Assembly: GCA_022925895.1 (NCBI GenBank)
Contig: JAKSYS010000660.1
Coordinates: 1-34,611 of the forward strand
Direction of reading: 5' to 3'
Length of the DNA stretch: 34,611 nucleotides
Origin: Fragilaria crotonensis
Taxonomy: Eukaryota; Bacillariophyta; Fragilariophyceae; Fragilariales; Fragilariaceae
Shown in pieces: positions 19,660 through 29,349 of the stretch; position 1 is the first letter of the stretch; every line of letters begins with the position of its first letter. The notes beneath the pieces are model-generated. The model was not told the DNA's origin. It saw only the letters and a list, made by a program, of their open reading frames with translations, and ran no database searches. A program made the translations under genes and the position numbers.

Positions 19660-20330
19660 GTTCCCTGCGTGGATATTTGGCCTTTATCAAAGCAGGAATA
19701 CAGTTGGACTACACGGGTGTTGCACCACTAGAGCGACGTCACGATGAATTCATTATGGATCGGATATTAGCATCAGGTCGATTCAGCGATAATGAAATCA
19801 GGCGAATCAATTATTGTCGATTATACCTGGGAGCGCTGACAATATCGGATTTGGCGACGACAGAGGGAACGCAGTTAGATCAAGCAAAACTCACGGGTCA
19901 AGAATCACTGTTCAGCAATCGTCCGAGGTGGATGAAGGTGCATCAAGAGTTACCATCTGCAGTATCATGGAAATTATGGAAAAAAGCAAATGCGCTATGG
20001 AGCTATCCCGACGGCACATTGGTCCAACCCTTGGGGCCTTGGTTACTAACTACCACAGAAAGTCGGATATCTTACCCTGCTTACGTCTACAGATCGACAT
20101 TATACGTGCGACGAATGGGAGGGGAATATGTCAAATGTCGGAAGCTTGAAGACACTCAACGAATGTATAGAGAAAGCAATCTCAATATCGAAGAGGGAGA
20201 TTCCGAATATGGCAGTACCCGTGGAAATTCAGCAGGCAGGAAGAATGCATCGATGGGAAATAATCAACAAGCTGTCTCGGAGTATCCAACCGCGACCGTT
20301 ACCAGTGGCTACGTTTGACGACTACGTTCA
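19645..20330 (+). pseudogene. LINE ORF2 part 4: connection between RT and RNase H
   Basis: After a frame change near 19650 the frame reads FIKAGIQLDYTGVAPLERRH and INYCRLYLGALTISDLATTE, then WLLTTTESRISYPAYVYRS. A further frame change lies between about 20160 and 20200, after which the next frame reads VPVEIQQAGRMHRWEIINKL. No catalytic motif; it connects polymerase and RNase H. Confidence 0.75.
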
Positions 20331-21955
20331 ACAGCTTGATGCATGGGAGGTCGATCTCCTGCGGCATACAGACTTATTTGTGGATCCGTATACAGCATGT
20401 TTAGAGTTACACCAAGGATTTGAAGCCGGGAGCGATGGTTCCGAGTATGGCACCGACGGATCATTCGGATGGATGATTAGCACATCCCAAGGCGAACGAG
20501 TAGCGACGGGATGGGACCATCAGGGGATACGTAATGGACTCCTACCGAGCAGAATGCAGTGGCATGCTGTCAATTCTGCGATTTTTGTTGAGGCTGTCTG
20601 AATATACAAACATGATTGAACCATGGGACGGTACAATCGGGACAGATAGTCAAAGCATGCTTGACACAATATTCGGACGAGATCGGGACGGGGGCCCTGC
20701 GGCATCTGCCCCGACTGCACTTCCCAGGAATCTCACCCCCCTTGATCCTTTGATACCTGAATGGGATTTACTCGTTGAAATCCGATATGCTCTTACACAT
20801 ATGCCAGGAGTCAAACTGGTCTATGTTAAAGGCCACCAGGACAAGAAGAAGGCGTACAATAGACTTACTCTACGGGCGCAGTTAAACGTCGACGCTGATG
20901 ATTTAGCGGGGAGGTATCAAGATCAATATGGACGCGCACATCCATATGCACTCATGACACCGAATACAGGAGCATTTCTTGTTTATCCAGAGGGAACAAA
21001 AACTTCGAAGTATGCGCAAGATATCCGACACCGGGCGACAATAGGACCATTGCGAGAATACATTCAAGCCAAGTATGGGTACACCGAAGCAACTATGGCT
21101 ACGATTAACTGGCGGGCGCATGGAAAGGCGATGAAACAGATGATAAAGAAACGGATACACATCACAAAACTGGTACACGAGTGCTTACCCACTCTTGAAC
21201 GCTTAAACAAGCAAGAAAGCAGAACACGAATGTGCCCAGGTTGTGGAACATGCCGGGAAACCAGGGACCATATCCTTAAGTGTACGGCCGCAAGTCGTCA
21301 GAATTGGAGGGACAGTTTTCATCACATCATTGATGAGTTCCACGCTAAAGAAGAAACAAATCCATTACTTCGCAATTTATGGAACGAAACAATAAGAGAC
21401 TGGATGGTCACAAATGAGGAAGTCGAGTTTCAAGCATCGCCAATTTTCTTTTCCACTGATGTTCGAGCGTTGATCACCCAGCAAAATTCGATCGGTTGGC
21501 GCCAAACGATCAACGGGAGGTTCAGTGCGGAATGGAGCCGGATTCAAGACGACCATTATGCAAGGTTGCGGTCCCAACGAGGCACACAGGACAGGCGCAG
21601 CGGTCACCGATGGCAAACTAAACTGATTTGTTTGATATGGAAGGAATGGCAAAAGCTATGGAAGATAAGGAACGAAGAGTTACACGGGAGCGACGCAGCA
21701 GACCGTGCCATGCGGGAAAAGCGAGAGATTTCAGCGCAGCTGCGAGAAGTATATGGCAAGCGTCTCCAATATGAACCGAGAGTCCGCGAACTATTACTTC
21801 GTGAAGAACACGAACATATGCATAAGCCACTATGGGTAACTCGGAATTGGCTAACGGTGAATGTACCAATTTTCAAAGAAAGCGCAAAACGAGCAAAGGA
21901 GAAAGCGATAGCAGGGGTGAGATCGATACGGTCTTATTTTGAACCCGTGCGGTAA
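20331..21955 (+). pseudogene. LINE ORF2 part 5: RNase H and C-terminal Cys/His motif
   Basis: RNase H residues follow in order: GSDGSEYGTDGSFGWMIS (first Asp), a frame change near 20540, SYRAECSGML (Glu), IGTDSQSMLDTIFG (Asp), LVYVKGHQDKK and NVDADDLAGRYQDQY (last Asp). The C-terminal part carries CPGCGTCRETRDHILKC near 21235-21285, the C-x2-C...H...C type of motif usual at the end of many non-LTR ORF2 proteins. It then runs through a charged helical tail (REISAQLREVYGKRLQYEPR) to the stop at 21953-21955. Confidence 0.9.
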
Positions 21956-22085
21956 ATACCGTACAGCGAATTACTGATACTGGACGTGGTCCCACTCGGA
22001 TCATATCTGGTCGTGCGAGTCGACCTTTTATACCACGAAAGAAGCGGCAGCACGTTAACTTAGATTTGAGGTTTTTTTTTTTTTT
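21956..22085 (+). other. LINE 3' untranslated region ending in T14
   Basis: 130 bases after the ORF2 stop, ending with 14 consecutive T (22072-22085) directly before the right target duplication. All LINE coding frames are on the plus strand, so this is a poly(T), not poly(A), 3' end. Confidence 0.85.
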
Positions 22086-22100
22086 CATATCACCTGAACA
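22086..22100. repeat. LINE target site duplication, right copy
   Basis: CATATCACCTGAACA, identical to 13868-13882. Confidence 0.92.
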
Positions 22101-23365
22101 ATGGGAATATGCTGCAGGGTGGAAGCAACAGTACTGCAAATATGCAAGTCGGTGGCAGGCCGCCATCTACCGGAGGCAGACCTCCATTCGGAGACAGACC
22201 CGCCGTCCAAACTGCACGTGACCAGAACAGGACACAAGCTCCACTCAATCATTGGACAAGCACACAGTCAGACAACCATGTTCGTCAGAATGGACGATTG
22301 CCTCCATCCAGAGGAAACGACTTCAATGATGACTTGTTGGTCTCTCGACAGCAGCAACCTCCAATGAATCAGGAAATGCACCAGAGACACCACGTGCAGA
22401 ATCAGCAGGAGTCCATTTGGGAACATCACGAAGGTGTTGGACAAGATATCAGGTACAGGGCAGGAGATCGGACACTACTACATGAAGCCGGAAGGCGAGC
22501 CATGTCCTACAGAGCCGCAAAAGCAATGCAGCAGAAACATGTTGCCGATCGCATACAGATTGTGGTGAAAACAAAAGTCTTCGGAAATGCAAGTTCATTA
22601 CAAGCGGGAACACTTCGACAAGGTAATGCAGGTGGTTGTGGATTCGGAGAAACCAGCTGATGCTTCCAAATTTGTGAGGATCTACAAAACATGTGTCGTT
22701 GGAAGCCTGAATACTAAGCGTAGCACATGTGGGCAAGCTGCTACTGAAGCAGTGATGAAACTGCTGAAGATTAAAAACCATGTTGATGAAGTGGAGCCAC
22801 CGCCCTATTCAATGGATATCCTTTGCAAGCTACGGCAGTCACAGTCTGATCTGGAGAGAGCCTTTCTGTGGTTTGCTGGTGAATTGCTGGAATGTGTCAG
22901 TGGAAAGAGGGCATGGGGCGAGGGACAAAGTATAAGGCAATGATATCAGAAGCAACCTCAAACGATACCGGAGAACTGATTGTGACGGTTTCGGACGAAG
23001 CATTTGCGTTGCTTCTATATGAAAATTATATTGACAAGTGGATCAAGAGGTACCACGAGGATCGAAGGGGAGAAGAGAGGTCAAAACGGATTGCTGGGAG
23101 GTACACAAGAAGTAGTGTTGGGTACTGTGAATATGGAGGCTGGAGCGAGGACGGTGTGCTGCGATTCAATGAATTGTGCCAAATGGTGCAAGAGGACAGG
23201 GCCAGTCGAAATGCAAGGGAGGCTGAGGGTAGGCTAATGGCAAGTCTTCGGCAACAAGCAGGACAGGGAGTGGAGAGGAGCAATGAGAGGGAGGTGGATT
23301 ACAGTGATTCGCAAAGGAGTTTGGACCGGAATGAACAAGTAGTCAATGCATTTATTGAGTTGTAA
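22101..23365 (+). pseudogene. Transposon accessory gene, 3' part
   Basis: Continues in phase from the 5' part at 13423-13882 once the LINE is removed. First a Q/N/G/P-rich segment (VGGRPPSTGGRPPFGDRP), then VADRIQIVVKTKVF. Frame changes at about 22600 and 22910 separate it from AFLWFAGELLECV and from the last frame, which reads SDEAFALLLYENYIDKWIKR and YCEYGGWSEDGVLRFNELCQ MVQEDR in two adjoining stretches before the stop at 23363-23365. The GGWS-G-RFNEL pattern is one I associate with accessory proteins around diatom transposons, without a known activity. In total about 570 codons. It could be a DNA-binding partner of the transposase; this is inference. Confidence 0.7.
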
Positions 23366-23796
23366 CTAGCAACAATTGAACGCAGCGACCCAGTACTATG
23401 AAAAGCAGTATTATTATACAGGGAATGGTACTGTGACAAGATGATACATTGTACCAAAGAATGGACATCCAAAGCATGCGTGGTGCAGTGACAAAAAGGT
23501 GATTGGTGCGTGGTGCAGTGACAAAAAGGTGATTGGTGTAGAATGAATGTTGCAACGCTGTACTGGACTAAAAAAAAACATTGTACAAAGACAAACAAAT
23601 TACGGACAGTAAGCAGGCAATGGTACAATAAAAAAAAATTTACATGTAACATGCACGTCGGGACGATGTACTGGACTCAAAAAATATTGGTACATGCACA
23701 AAAAAATAAACAGGAAAAACAATATGGTACATTGTAATAAGATATTTCGAAGTGTACCGGACTCAAAAAAAAACAGTCTATGTAACAAATATGTTA
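23366..23796. other. Right subterminal region of the DNA transposon
   Basis: Non-coding and A-rich on the plus strand. Three spaced copies of a motif GTACTGGACT or GTACCGGACT followed by A runs lie near 23562, 23669 and 23756. A 30-bp exact tandem duplication lies at 23477-23506 and 23507-23536. Repeated subterminal motifs in one orientation are typical for transposase binding in CACTA-type elements. Confidence 0.7.
23477..23536. repeat. 30-bp tandem duplication
   Basis: Two adjacent copies starting GCGTGGTGCAGTGACAAAAA, no differences seen. Confidence 0.88.
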
Positions 23797-23819
23797 CATG
23801 TACCACCCGCCACCTTGTG
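23797..23819 (-). repeat. Right terminal inverted repeat of the DNA transposon
   Basis: Ends CCGCCACCTTGTG; 19 of 23 bases match the left repeat in reverse complement. Followed by AT of the target duplication and by gag sequence of copia B. Confidence 0.85.
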
Positions 23820-24604
23820 ATGGACGTCGCGTTATACAATAACTTGCGCTCGGCCCTCACCGCCCAAATCCTAACCGCTGTCAACCCATCGTTTCGCAGT
23901 GCCTTAGAGGACCCAGATTTCGGTTTTGGCGACGTCACTCCGCTCGCCATGTTGGAACACTTTCGCAATGAATACGGCACCATGACCCCGGAGGAGTTGG
24001 AACGCAACCGCGCCGCTCTCTCCGAACCTTGGAATTTAGATGATCCCATTGAGGATCTCTGGGCCAAAATTATCAACATTCAACGTGTCGCAGCACTCGG
24101 GGGCCTACCAATTCCTGATCTCACCGTCATTACCCTCACATTAGCCATGATTGAGAAAACTGGCCTTCTGGTCACCACCACCGACAAATTCCGCCTACGT
24201 CCTACCACCGAATGGACCCTTGACCTCTTCAAGGCCGAATTTAAATTGGGAATCCTCAAGAGCGAATTCGGCGCCTCACCGCTAGCGACGCAGGCTTTCA
24301 TGGCGCCCATCATACCAGTGCCATCACCCCGCCTCCCACCTATGCGGCGGCCGCCAGTGCACCAGCACCCGTTGTGACACCTGTTCCTACGCCTACCCCT
24401 GCACAACACGTTTCTGTGGAAGGTGGCAAACTTCATTATTGCTGGTCTCACGGCTTGTCTCCCAACCGCCAGCACACATCCGCCACATGCTTGCACAAAG
24501 CGAGTGGTCATCGCGACGATGCCACGGCTTTCCGCATGTATGGAGGCAACAACACCATCTCTACCGGTCGTCCACGCCGCATTCCCAGTGCCAATCGCGA
24601 CTGA
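23820..24604 (+). pseudogene. Copia B gag, C-terminal part with zinc-finger region
   Basis: Resumes gag with MDVALYNNLRSALTAQILTA, then DPDFGFGDVTPLAMLEHF, EPWNLDDPIEDLWAKI and LTLAMIEKTGLL, a capsid-like helical domain. Near 24320 the frame changes into YAAAASAPAPVVTPVPTPTP and the nucleic-acid-binding motif HYCWSHGLSPNRQHTSATC followed by GHRDDATAFRMYGGNN, the variant C-H-H-C finger found in this copia lineage. The frame ends at an in-frame TGA (24602-24604); pol continues in the same frame. Confidence 0.88.
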
Positions 24605-26215
24605 CGACGCGGGGAGCCTACCCTTTGCCCTAGCATAGTACCGAGTCCACCACCGCTTAACGTTCTAAACAATGATACTGGTCAAACTTGTCTATCTACC
24701 GCCGATGCCGTAGGTCCCCCCACACTAAGTTCAACCCCCGCCGATAGCACAGCCATCGCCGACAGCGGCAGCACTGCGCACTTTTGCACTATAACTGCAT
24801 ACGTTATAAACAAACGCGTCACTAACAACCCAATCGGCATTACTATTCCTAATGGTACGATAATGTATTCCACTCACGAAGCCGACCTTGACCTCCCGTG
24901 CTTACCTCCTGCCGCACGTCGTGTCCACATTGTCCCCGCCCTGCAGACCGCATCGCTTTTGTCCATGGGCCAATTATGTGACGCCGGCTGTGAAGTCACC
25001 TTCGACGCCACCACCGTCAGCGTCCGCCACAACCATACTCTCCTCTTACATGGCAAGCGTCTCCCTCACACCGGGTTATGGCATCTCGACCTCAGCAGCA
25101 CCCCCGTCCCGTGCGCTCCCCCAACGGCACCGCCCAACGTCCACCGTCCTTACGATACGATGCACAGCGTTGCTGCCGTCGCCGTTACCACCCCTGCCGA
25201 CCTCGTCGCGTTCGCCCATGCAAGCCTCTTCTCCCCAGCGCTCTCCACACTCAAAATCGCGCTCGACCGAGGTTTTCTGCCCGACTTTCAAGGTCTCACT
25301 GCCAAAGCGCTCACAAAATATCAATCGCTGTCGGTGCCCATGATAAAAGGCCATCTCGACCAATCACGCAAGAATCAACGGTCGACGCAACGTAGTCCGC
25401 TGGCCCCCACGGACACACCCCCTGTCCCCGCGTCCATCGACGATGCCACCACCAACGATCTCACAGAGCTCGCAAACTTCCCCGAAAGCGACCCCAACAA
25501 CACACGCACGCATCACTGCTTCGCTGCTGTCGTTGAACCAGCTACCGGCCAAATCCACACCGATCAAACCGGCCGCTTTGTTGTCGCGTCCAGCACCGGC
25601 AACAACTACATCCTGGTCTTATACGACTATGATAGCAACAGCATCCTCGTAGAGCCCATGCTCAACCGCACCGGCGCCTGCATTCTCAACGCGTTCCAAG
25701 TCTTGCACGCCCGCCTCGTCACTGCAGGATTGAAACCGCAACTCCAACGCCTCGACAACGAATGTTCCACGGCCCTCAAGACGTTCCTCACCAACGAATC
25801 CATCGACTACCAACTTGTTCCTCCCGGGTTACATCGCCGCAATGCTGCCGAACGCGCTATTCGCACGTTCAAAAACCATTTTATTGCTGGTTTATGCAGC
25901 GTCGACAAAAAATTTCCACTTCACCTGTGGGACAAACTGCTCCCGCAAGCCGAAACGACGTTAAACCTGTTACGAGGATCTCGCATCAACCCCAAATTAT
26001 CAGCGTACGCCCAACTCCATGGCCATTTTGACTACAACCGCACACCCATGGCACCTCCCGGCATTCGTGTACTCGTCCACGTCAAGCCTCAGGATCGCAC
26101 CACGTGGTCCCCACATGGCGAAGACGGTTGGTATACCGGGCCTGCGTTTGAGTCCTACCGCTGTTCACGGTATGGATTTGTGCGTCACGTTCCACCCGCG
26201 TCTGCGACACACTCA
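24605..26215 (+). pseudogene. Copia B protease and integrase
   Basis: In the same frame as the gag finger, only the TGA at 24602-24604 intervening. Aspartic protease: AIADSGSTAHFC with DSG at 24761-24769. Integrase: HTDQTGRFVVASS (Asp at 25562-25564), LQRLDNECSTALKTF (Asp at 25754-25756) and HRRNAAERAIRTFKNHFIAG (Glu at 25850-25852); the spacing of 64 and 32 residues fits a retroviral-type integrase. The end has NRTPMAPPGIRVLVHVKPQD and GWYTGPAFESYRCSRYGF. Frame changes near 26190 and 26320 lead to the linker. Codons are strongly C-rich. Confidence 0.92.
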
Positions 26216-28440
26216 CATGGTTGCCCACCAAAATTGCGATGCCCGTTGCGTCGTCCGCGGATCAAATCCTGGCCGGTATTCAAGCTATTGCGCACGCGTT
26301 GCACCATCCGTCCCCAGCGTGGCACCACTCCCCACCACACATCACGACGCGCTGCTGCGTCTTACCGACATCCTCACGTCTATCGTTTCATCCCCACCAA
26401 CGAGTTCGCTCGCACCCGCACCACCACCCGCCGACCGTGCAGCTCCACCGCCTCTGTCCGCCCCTCCAACCACCGAGCCCCACCCTGATCCATCTCTGAG
26501 GGTGCTGGCTGTGCCCACCACCCCCGACGATCCAGCTCTGAGGGTGCCAACGCCCATTGCCCCCATCATCCCGCGTCGTACCGTCCAGTTTGCACCGTTG
26601 CCATCTGACATCATCGTTGCCACGTTCAGCAATTCTACTGGGCTCCACGGAAAACGCCGCCGCAAAGCACAACGTACTCGGGCCCCGCAACGACCATTGA
26701 GTGCATCTCAAACAATCCATCCGAACAAGCGTCCTACCGTCGCCCCACCTCCCAGTCCGCCCGTGCCAGCCACGTCTCCTCCCAACCTCCCTGCACGCCG
26801 CCATTCCCATGGCACCCGTCTCGCATCGCGACTCCGTCACATCTCTGCCGCGGCCCGCAACGTCATTCTCGCCGCCGCTCGCGTCGGCTCCCACCCAGCC
26901 GCACCGTCGCACCATTATGCGCTCCACGGCAACGCTTTTAATCCAGACACCGGCAAGCTTGCTGAATACCGTGAACTCAGCCAATGCAGCGAAGGCCACC
27001 TTTGGCAACAATCCAATGCCGACAAAATCGGGCGCCTCGCCCAAGGCCACGGCGATCAAAAGGGCACCAACACCATGTTTTTCATTAACATCGCTGACAT
27101 CCCAAAAGGCCGCAAGGATACTTATTTACGCGTTGTTGCAGCCACCTGCCCCGAAAAGGTCAACCCTCGCCGCGTCCGTTGGACCGTCGGCGGCGATTGC
27201 ATCGAGTATCCTGACGATGTCAGCACCAAAACAGCGGACCTCACCACCGCCAAGCTTCTCATCAACAGCACCATTTCCACTCCTAATGCGCGCTACATGA
27301 CAGCCGATCTCAAAGATTTCTACCTCGGAACCCCGATGACGCGCTACGAATACATGCGCATCCCGATCGACATGCTTCCAGCAGCCATCATTGAACAGTA
27401 CAACCTACGCCCTCTGTTTCACAACGGGCACGTCTACGTTGAAATTCGCCGTGGGATGTACGGTCTCCCCCAAGCCGGCCGCCTCGCCAACAATCAACTC
27501 ATCGCGTTTCTGGCTCCCCACGGATATCATCCTGTTCCGTTAACACCCGGGTTATGGCGTCACAACACCAAAGACATTGTCTTCAGTTTAGTTGTTGATG
27601 ATTTTGGCATTCGCTACACTTCGCGCCCCGACGCCGAGCATCTCATCGCCACCCTCGAAAGCATGTATCAAGTCAGCACCGACTGGACCGGCTCCCGTTA
27701 TTGCGGCTTAACGTTACAATGGGATTACGTTGCACGCACGTGTGACGTTTCCATGCCGGGCTATATCGAGCGTGCGCTCCATCGCTTTCAGCATCCCGCA
27801 CCAACCAAGCCAGAGCATTCCCCACATCCATGGCAAAAACCGACCTACTACGGCGCCAAAACACAATTCGCCATTGCACCCGATACTACCACCGCCCTCG
27901 ATGCTACCGACAAACGCCGCATTCTTGAAGTTCTCGGCACACTCCTCTACTATGCCCGCGCCATTGATTCCACGCTCCTCACAGCCATCGGCGAGCTCGC
28001 CACCGAACAATCCGAAGGCACCAAAACCACCATGGAAAAACTCGCACAACTCTTAAACTACTGTGCCACCCATCCCGATGCTACCGTGCAATTCACCGCC
28101 AGTGACATGCTCCTCGCCGTCGAGAGCGGTGCCTCCTATCTTTCAGTCGTTAAAGCTCGTTCCCGTGCTGCCGGATGTTTTTATCTCACCAATGCACCCA
28201 CCACACCCACCGCCGCGCTCAAACCAAATGGCGCCATCCACGTCCTCTGCCATATTATGCGCGAGGTTCTTTCCAGCGCCGCCGAAGCCGAACTTGGTGC
28301 TCTTTTTCATAATGGAAAAGAAGCGTGCCCACTACGTATTGCTCTCGAAGAAATGGGCCATCCCCAACCTGCAACCCCAATGGCAACCGACAACAATACC
28401 GCCAGCGGCATCGCAACCGATACTGTTAAACAAAAGCAAA
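26216..28440 (+). pseudogene. Copia B linker, reverse transcriptase and start of RNase H
   Basis: A short piece at 26221-26320 in its own frame (KIAMPVASSADQILAGIQAI) joins the long frame that runs to 28440. A Pro-rich linker (26400-26800) precedes LRHISAAARNVILAAARVGS. RT motifs: ARYMTADLKDFYLGTPMTRY (motif A Asp), EIRRGMYGLPQAGRLANNQL, and LVVDDFGIRY with VVDD at 27591-27602. RNase H starts with VQFTASDMLLAVESGASYLS, CHIMREVLSSAAEAELGALF and MATDNNTASGIATDTVKQK. A frame change at about 28430 precedes the last RNase H part. Confidence 0.93.
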
Positions 28441-28785
28441 TCCAAAGCAATCGACATGCGTTTCTACTGGATTCGCGATCGTGTCCGCCAAGGCCAGTTC
28501 AAAATCTACTGGAGCAAAGGCCAAACCAACCGTGCCGATTATTTTTCTAAACATCACCCAGCATCCCATCATCAAGCCATTCGATCCACGTACTTATATT
28601 TGCATACGAATCCTACGCGCAATTACTTCGACTGCCTCTCCGATGACGTCACACCGCCGCCTCCTGCGGCCAATTCTACAGTGGCCCCTGGTGAGGGTGT
28701 GCTGTTATCCCCGGGGAACCCGGAGGGTCATTGTGATTACGTCACAGGACGCAGCACTATGCCCAAGTCCAGGGAGGTCCGGTAA
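28425..28785 (+). pseudogene. Copia B RNase H C-terminal end
   Basis: Continues RNase H with KAIDMRFYWIRDRVRQGQFK, IYWSKGQTNRADYFSKHHPA and a tail that runs into the 3' LTR, stopping at 28783-28785 inside the extra LTR segment. DM.FYW...R..QG.F.IYW..G..N.ADYF.KHH is the usual end in this copia lineage. A perfect TGACGTCA lies in the coding tail at 28644-28651 and a purine-rich GGTGAGGGTG, possible polypurine tract, at 28690-28699. Confidence 0.9.
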
Positions 28786-28918
28786 AATGAAGTTTCTTCT
28801 CGTAGCTTCTACATGCAATTAATACCAAGCAGAGGTGCGTGGCCGGACCTTCCAGGGCCACCCAAATCTAGCTCATAATTTATGTAGCTCACCGTTTTGA
28901 ACGACAAGCACTTCAATA
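28700..28918 (+). repeat. Copia B 3' LTR
   Basis: 219 bp starting TGCTGTTATCCCCGGGG and ending CACTTCAATA. Apart from an 83-base extra segment it differs from the 5' LTR at two positions. Followed by the CCTGG target duplication. Confidence 0.9.
28775..28851. mobile_element. 77-bp hairpin-ended segment inside the 3' LTR, possible MITE
   Basis: Starts AGGTCCGG and ends CCGGACCTT, so its ends are inverted repeats, and is flanked by CCAGGG on both sides (28769-28774 and 28852-28857). The 5' LTR has one CCAGGG (4774-4779) and no such segment. This is what a tiny TIR element with a 6-bp target duplication would leave. The alternative is a deletion between the two CCAGGG repeats in the 5' LTR. Confidence 0.55.
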
Positions 28919-28923
28919 CCTGG
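28919..28923. repeat. Target site duplication of copia B, right copy
   Basis: CCTGG, matching 4700-4704. Confidence 0.85.
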
Positions 28924-29349
28924 GACACTCACAGCTCACAGCATGGCTTGTGAAGCATACTGAAACGTGTCCTGCGAAGACATCTTCAGTGTACTGGCCT
29001 CGTCATGTCGATGATCACCCCCCTCCTAGAGATAGACCGTCTATTGTGGCAATGACTCATGGCACCTACTGCATAACTGTGTTCAGGGGGATCGCATGCT
29101 GCTTAAATTCCCATGCAAGTATTTCCAAGCCAAAGAGCTAGCGAGAAGTTTCCGAGTGAACGCTGATTCTTCGACACGGAGATGTATTCCTGAACGATAT
29201 GTTTTTAAACTATAGTTTTGTCCTTCAATGCACCCTGGGCTCAACGTAGTAGCCTATCGGAGCAGAGGCATTGAACTTTTGCTGATATTCTCGCGACAAA
29301 TTGGAGCGGCATTCGCTTTATTCAATGCTTTTATCCCCAATTCTCTTGC
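28924..29349. other. Spacer between copia B and the first secreted-protein gene
   Basis: A 63-codon plus frame at 28950-29141 is the only open stretch and is not recognised. The last 150 bases are the 3' flank of the minus-strand gene. No repeat or RNA gene seen. Confidence 0.5.

Larger units (their letters stand above)
13883..22085 (+). mobile_element. Non-LTR retrotransposon (LINE), nest level 3
   Basis: About 8.2 kb with two overlapping reading frames: ORF1 (13970-16021) and ORF2 from 16014 to 21955 with AP-type endonuclease, reverse transcriptase, RNase H and a C-terminal Cys/His motif. It is flanked by a 15-17-bp target duplication, has a short 87-base 5' leader and ends in a run of 14 T (22072-22085). 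The combination of endonuclease plus RNase H is seen in the I, R1, LOA, Tad1, Ambal, RandI/Dualen groups; the clade cannot be settled by eye. ORF1 is intact; ORF2 has five frame changes. The coding strand is A-rich. Confidence 0.95.
5273..23819 (+). mobile_element. CACTA-related (Plavaka-type) DNA transposon, nest level 2
   Basis: An 18,547-bp insertion in copia B gag. Boundaries are supported by three independent facts: matching terminal inverted repeats beginning CACAAGG, a 2-bp AT duplication (5271-5272 and 23820-23821), and exact restoration of the gag frame (DALDD joined to MDVALYNN) when it is removed. It carries a Plavaka-like transposase remnant, minus-strand cargo, a minisatellite, a split accessory gene and right-end subterminal repeats. 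An 8.2-kb LINE lies inside, so the unit before that was about 10.3 kb. Plavaka elements are known from fungi and relatives and belong to the CACTA-Mirage-Chapaev group; this naming is from family knowledge. Confidence 0.88.
4705..28918 (+). mobile_element. Ty1/copia retrotransposon B, nest level 1
   Basis: Complete element between two LTRs with a 5-bp target duplication. Order: LTR, gag start (ATG 4965), gag interrupted at 5272 by an 18.5-kb DNA transposon, gag rest from 23820, protease, integrase, reverse transcriptase, RNase H, LTR. Without the insertion it is about 5.7 kb. Coding sequence is rich in C and in C-ending codons, unlike the A-rich LINE nested inside, which helps to separate the layers. 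The gene order PR-IN-RT-RH defines copia. It carries several frameshifts. Confidence 0.93.

Noticed and set aside
22072-22085. T14 as the poly(A) tail of a LINE on the minus strand
   Set aside because: ORF1 and all ORF2 domains read on the plus strand and end just before this tract.
25076-25363. Several further frames inside copia B pol on both strands
   Set aside because: Shadows of the C-rich pol frame, which holds the protease, integrase and RT motifs.
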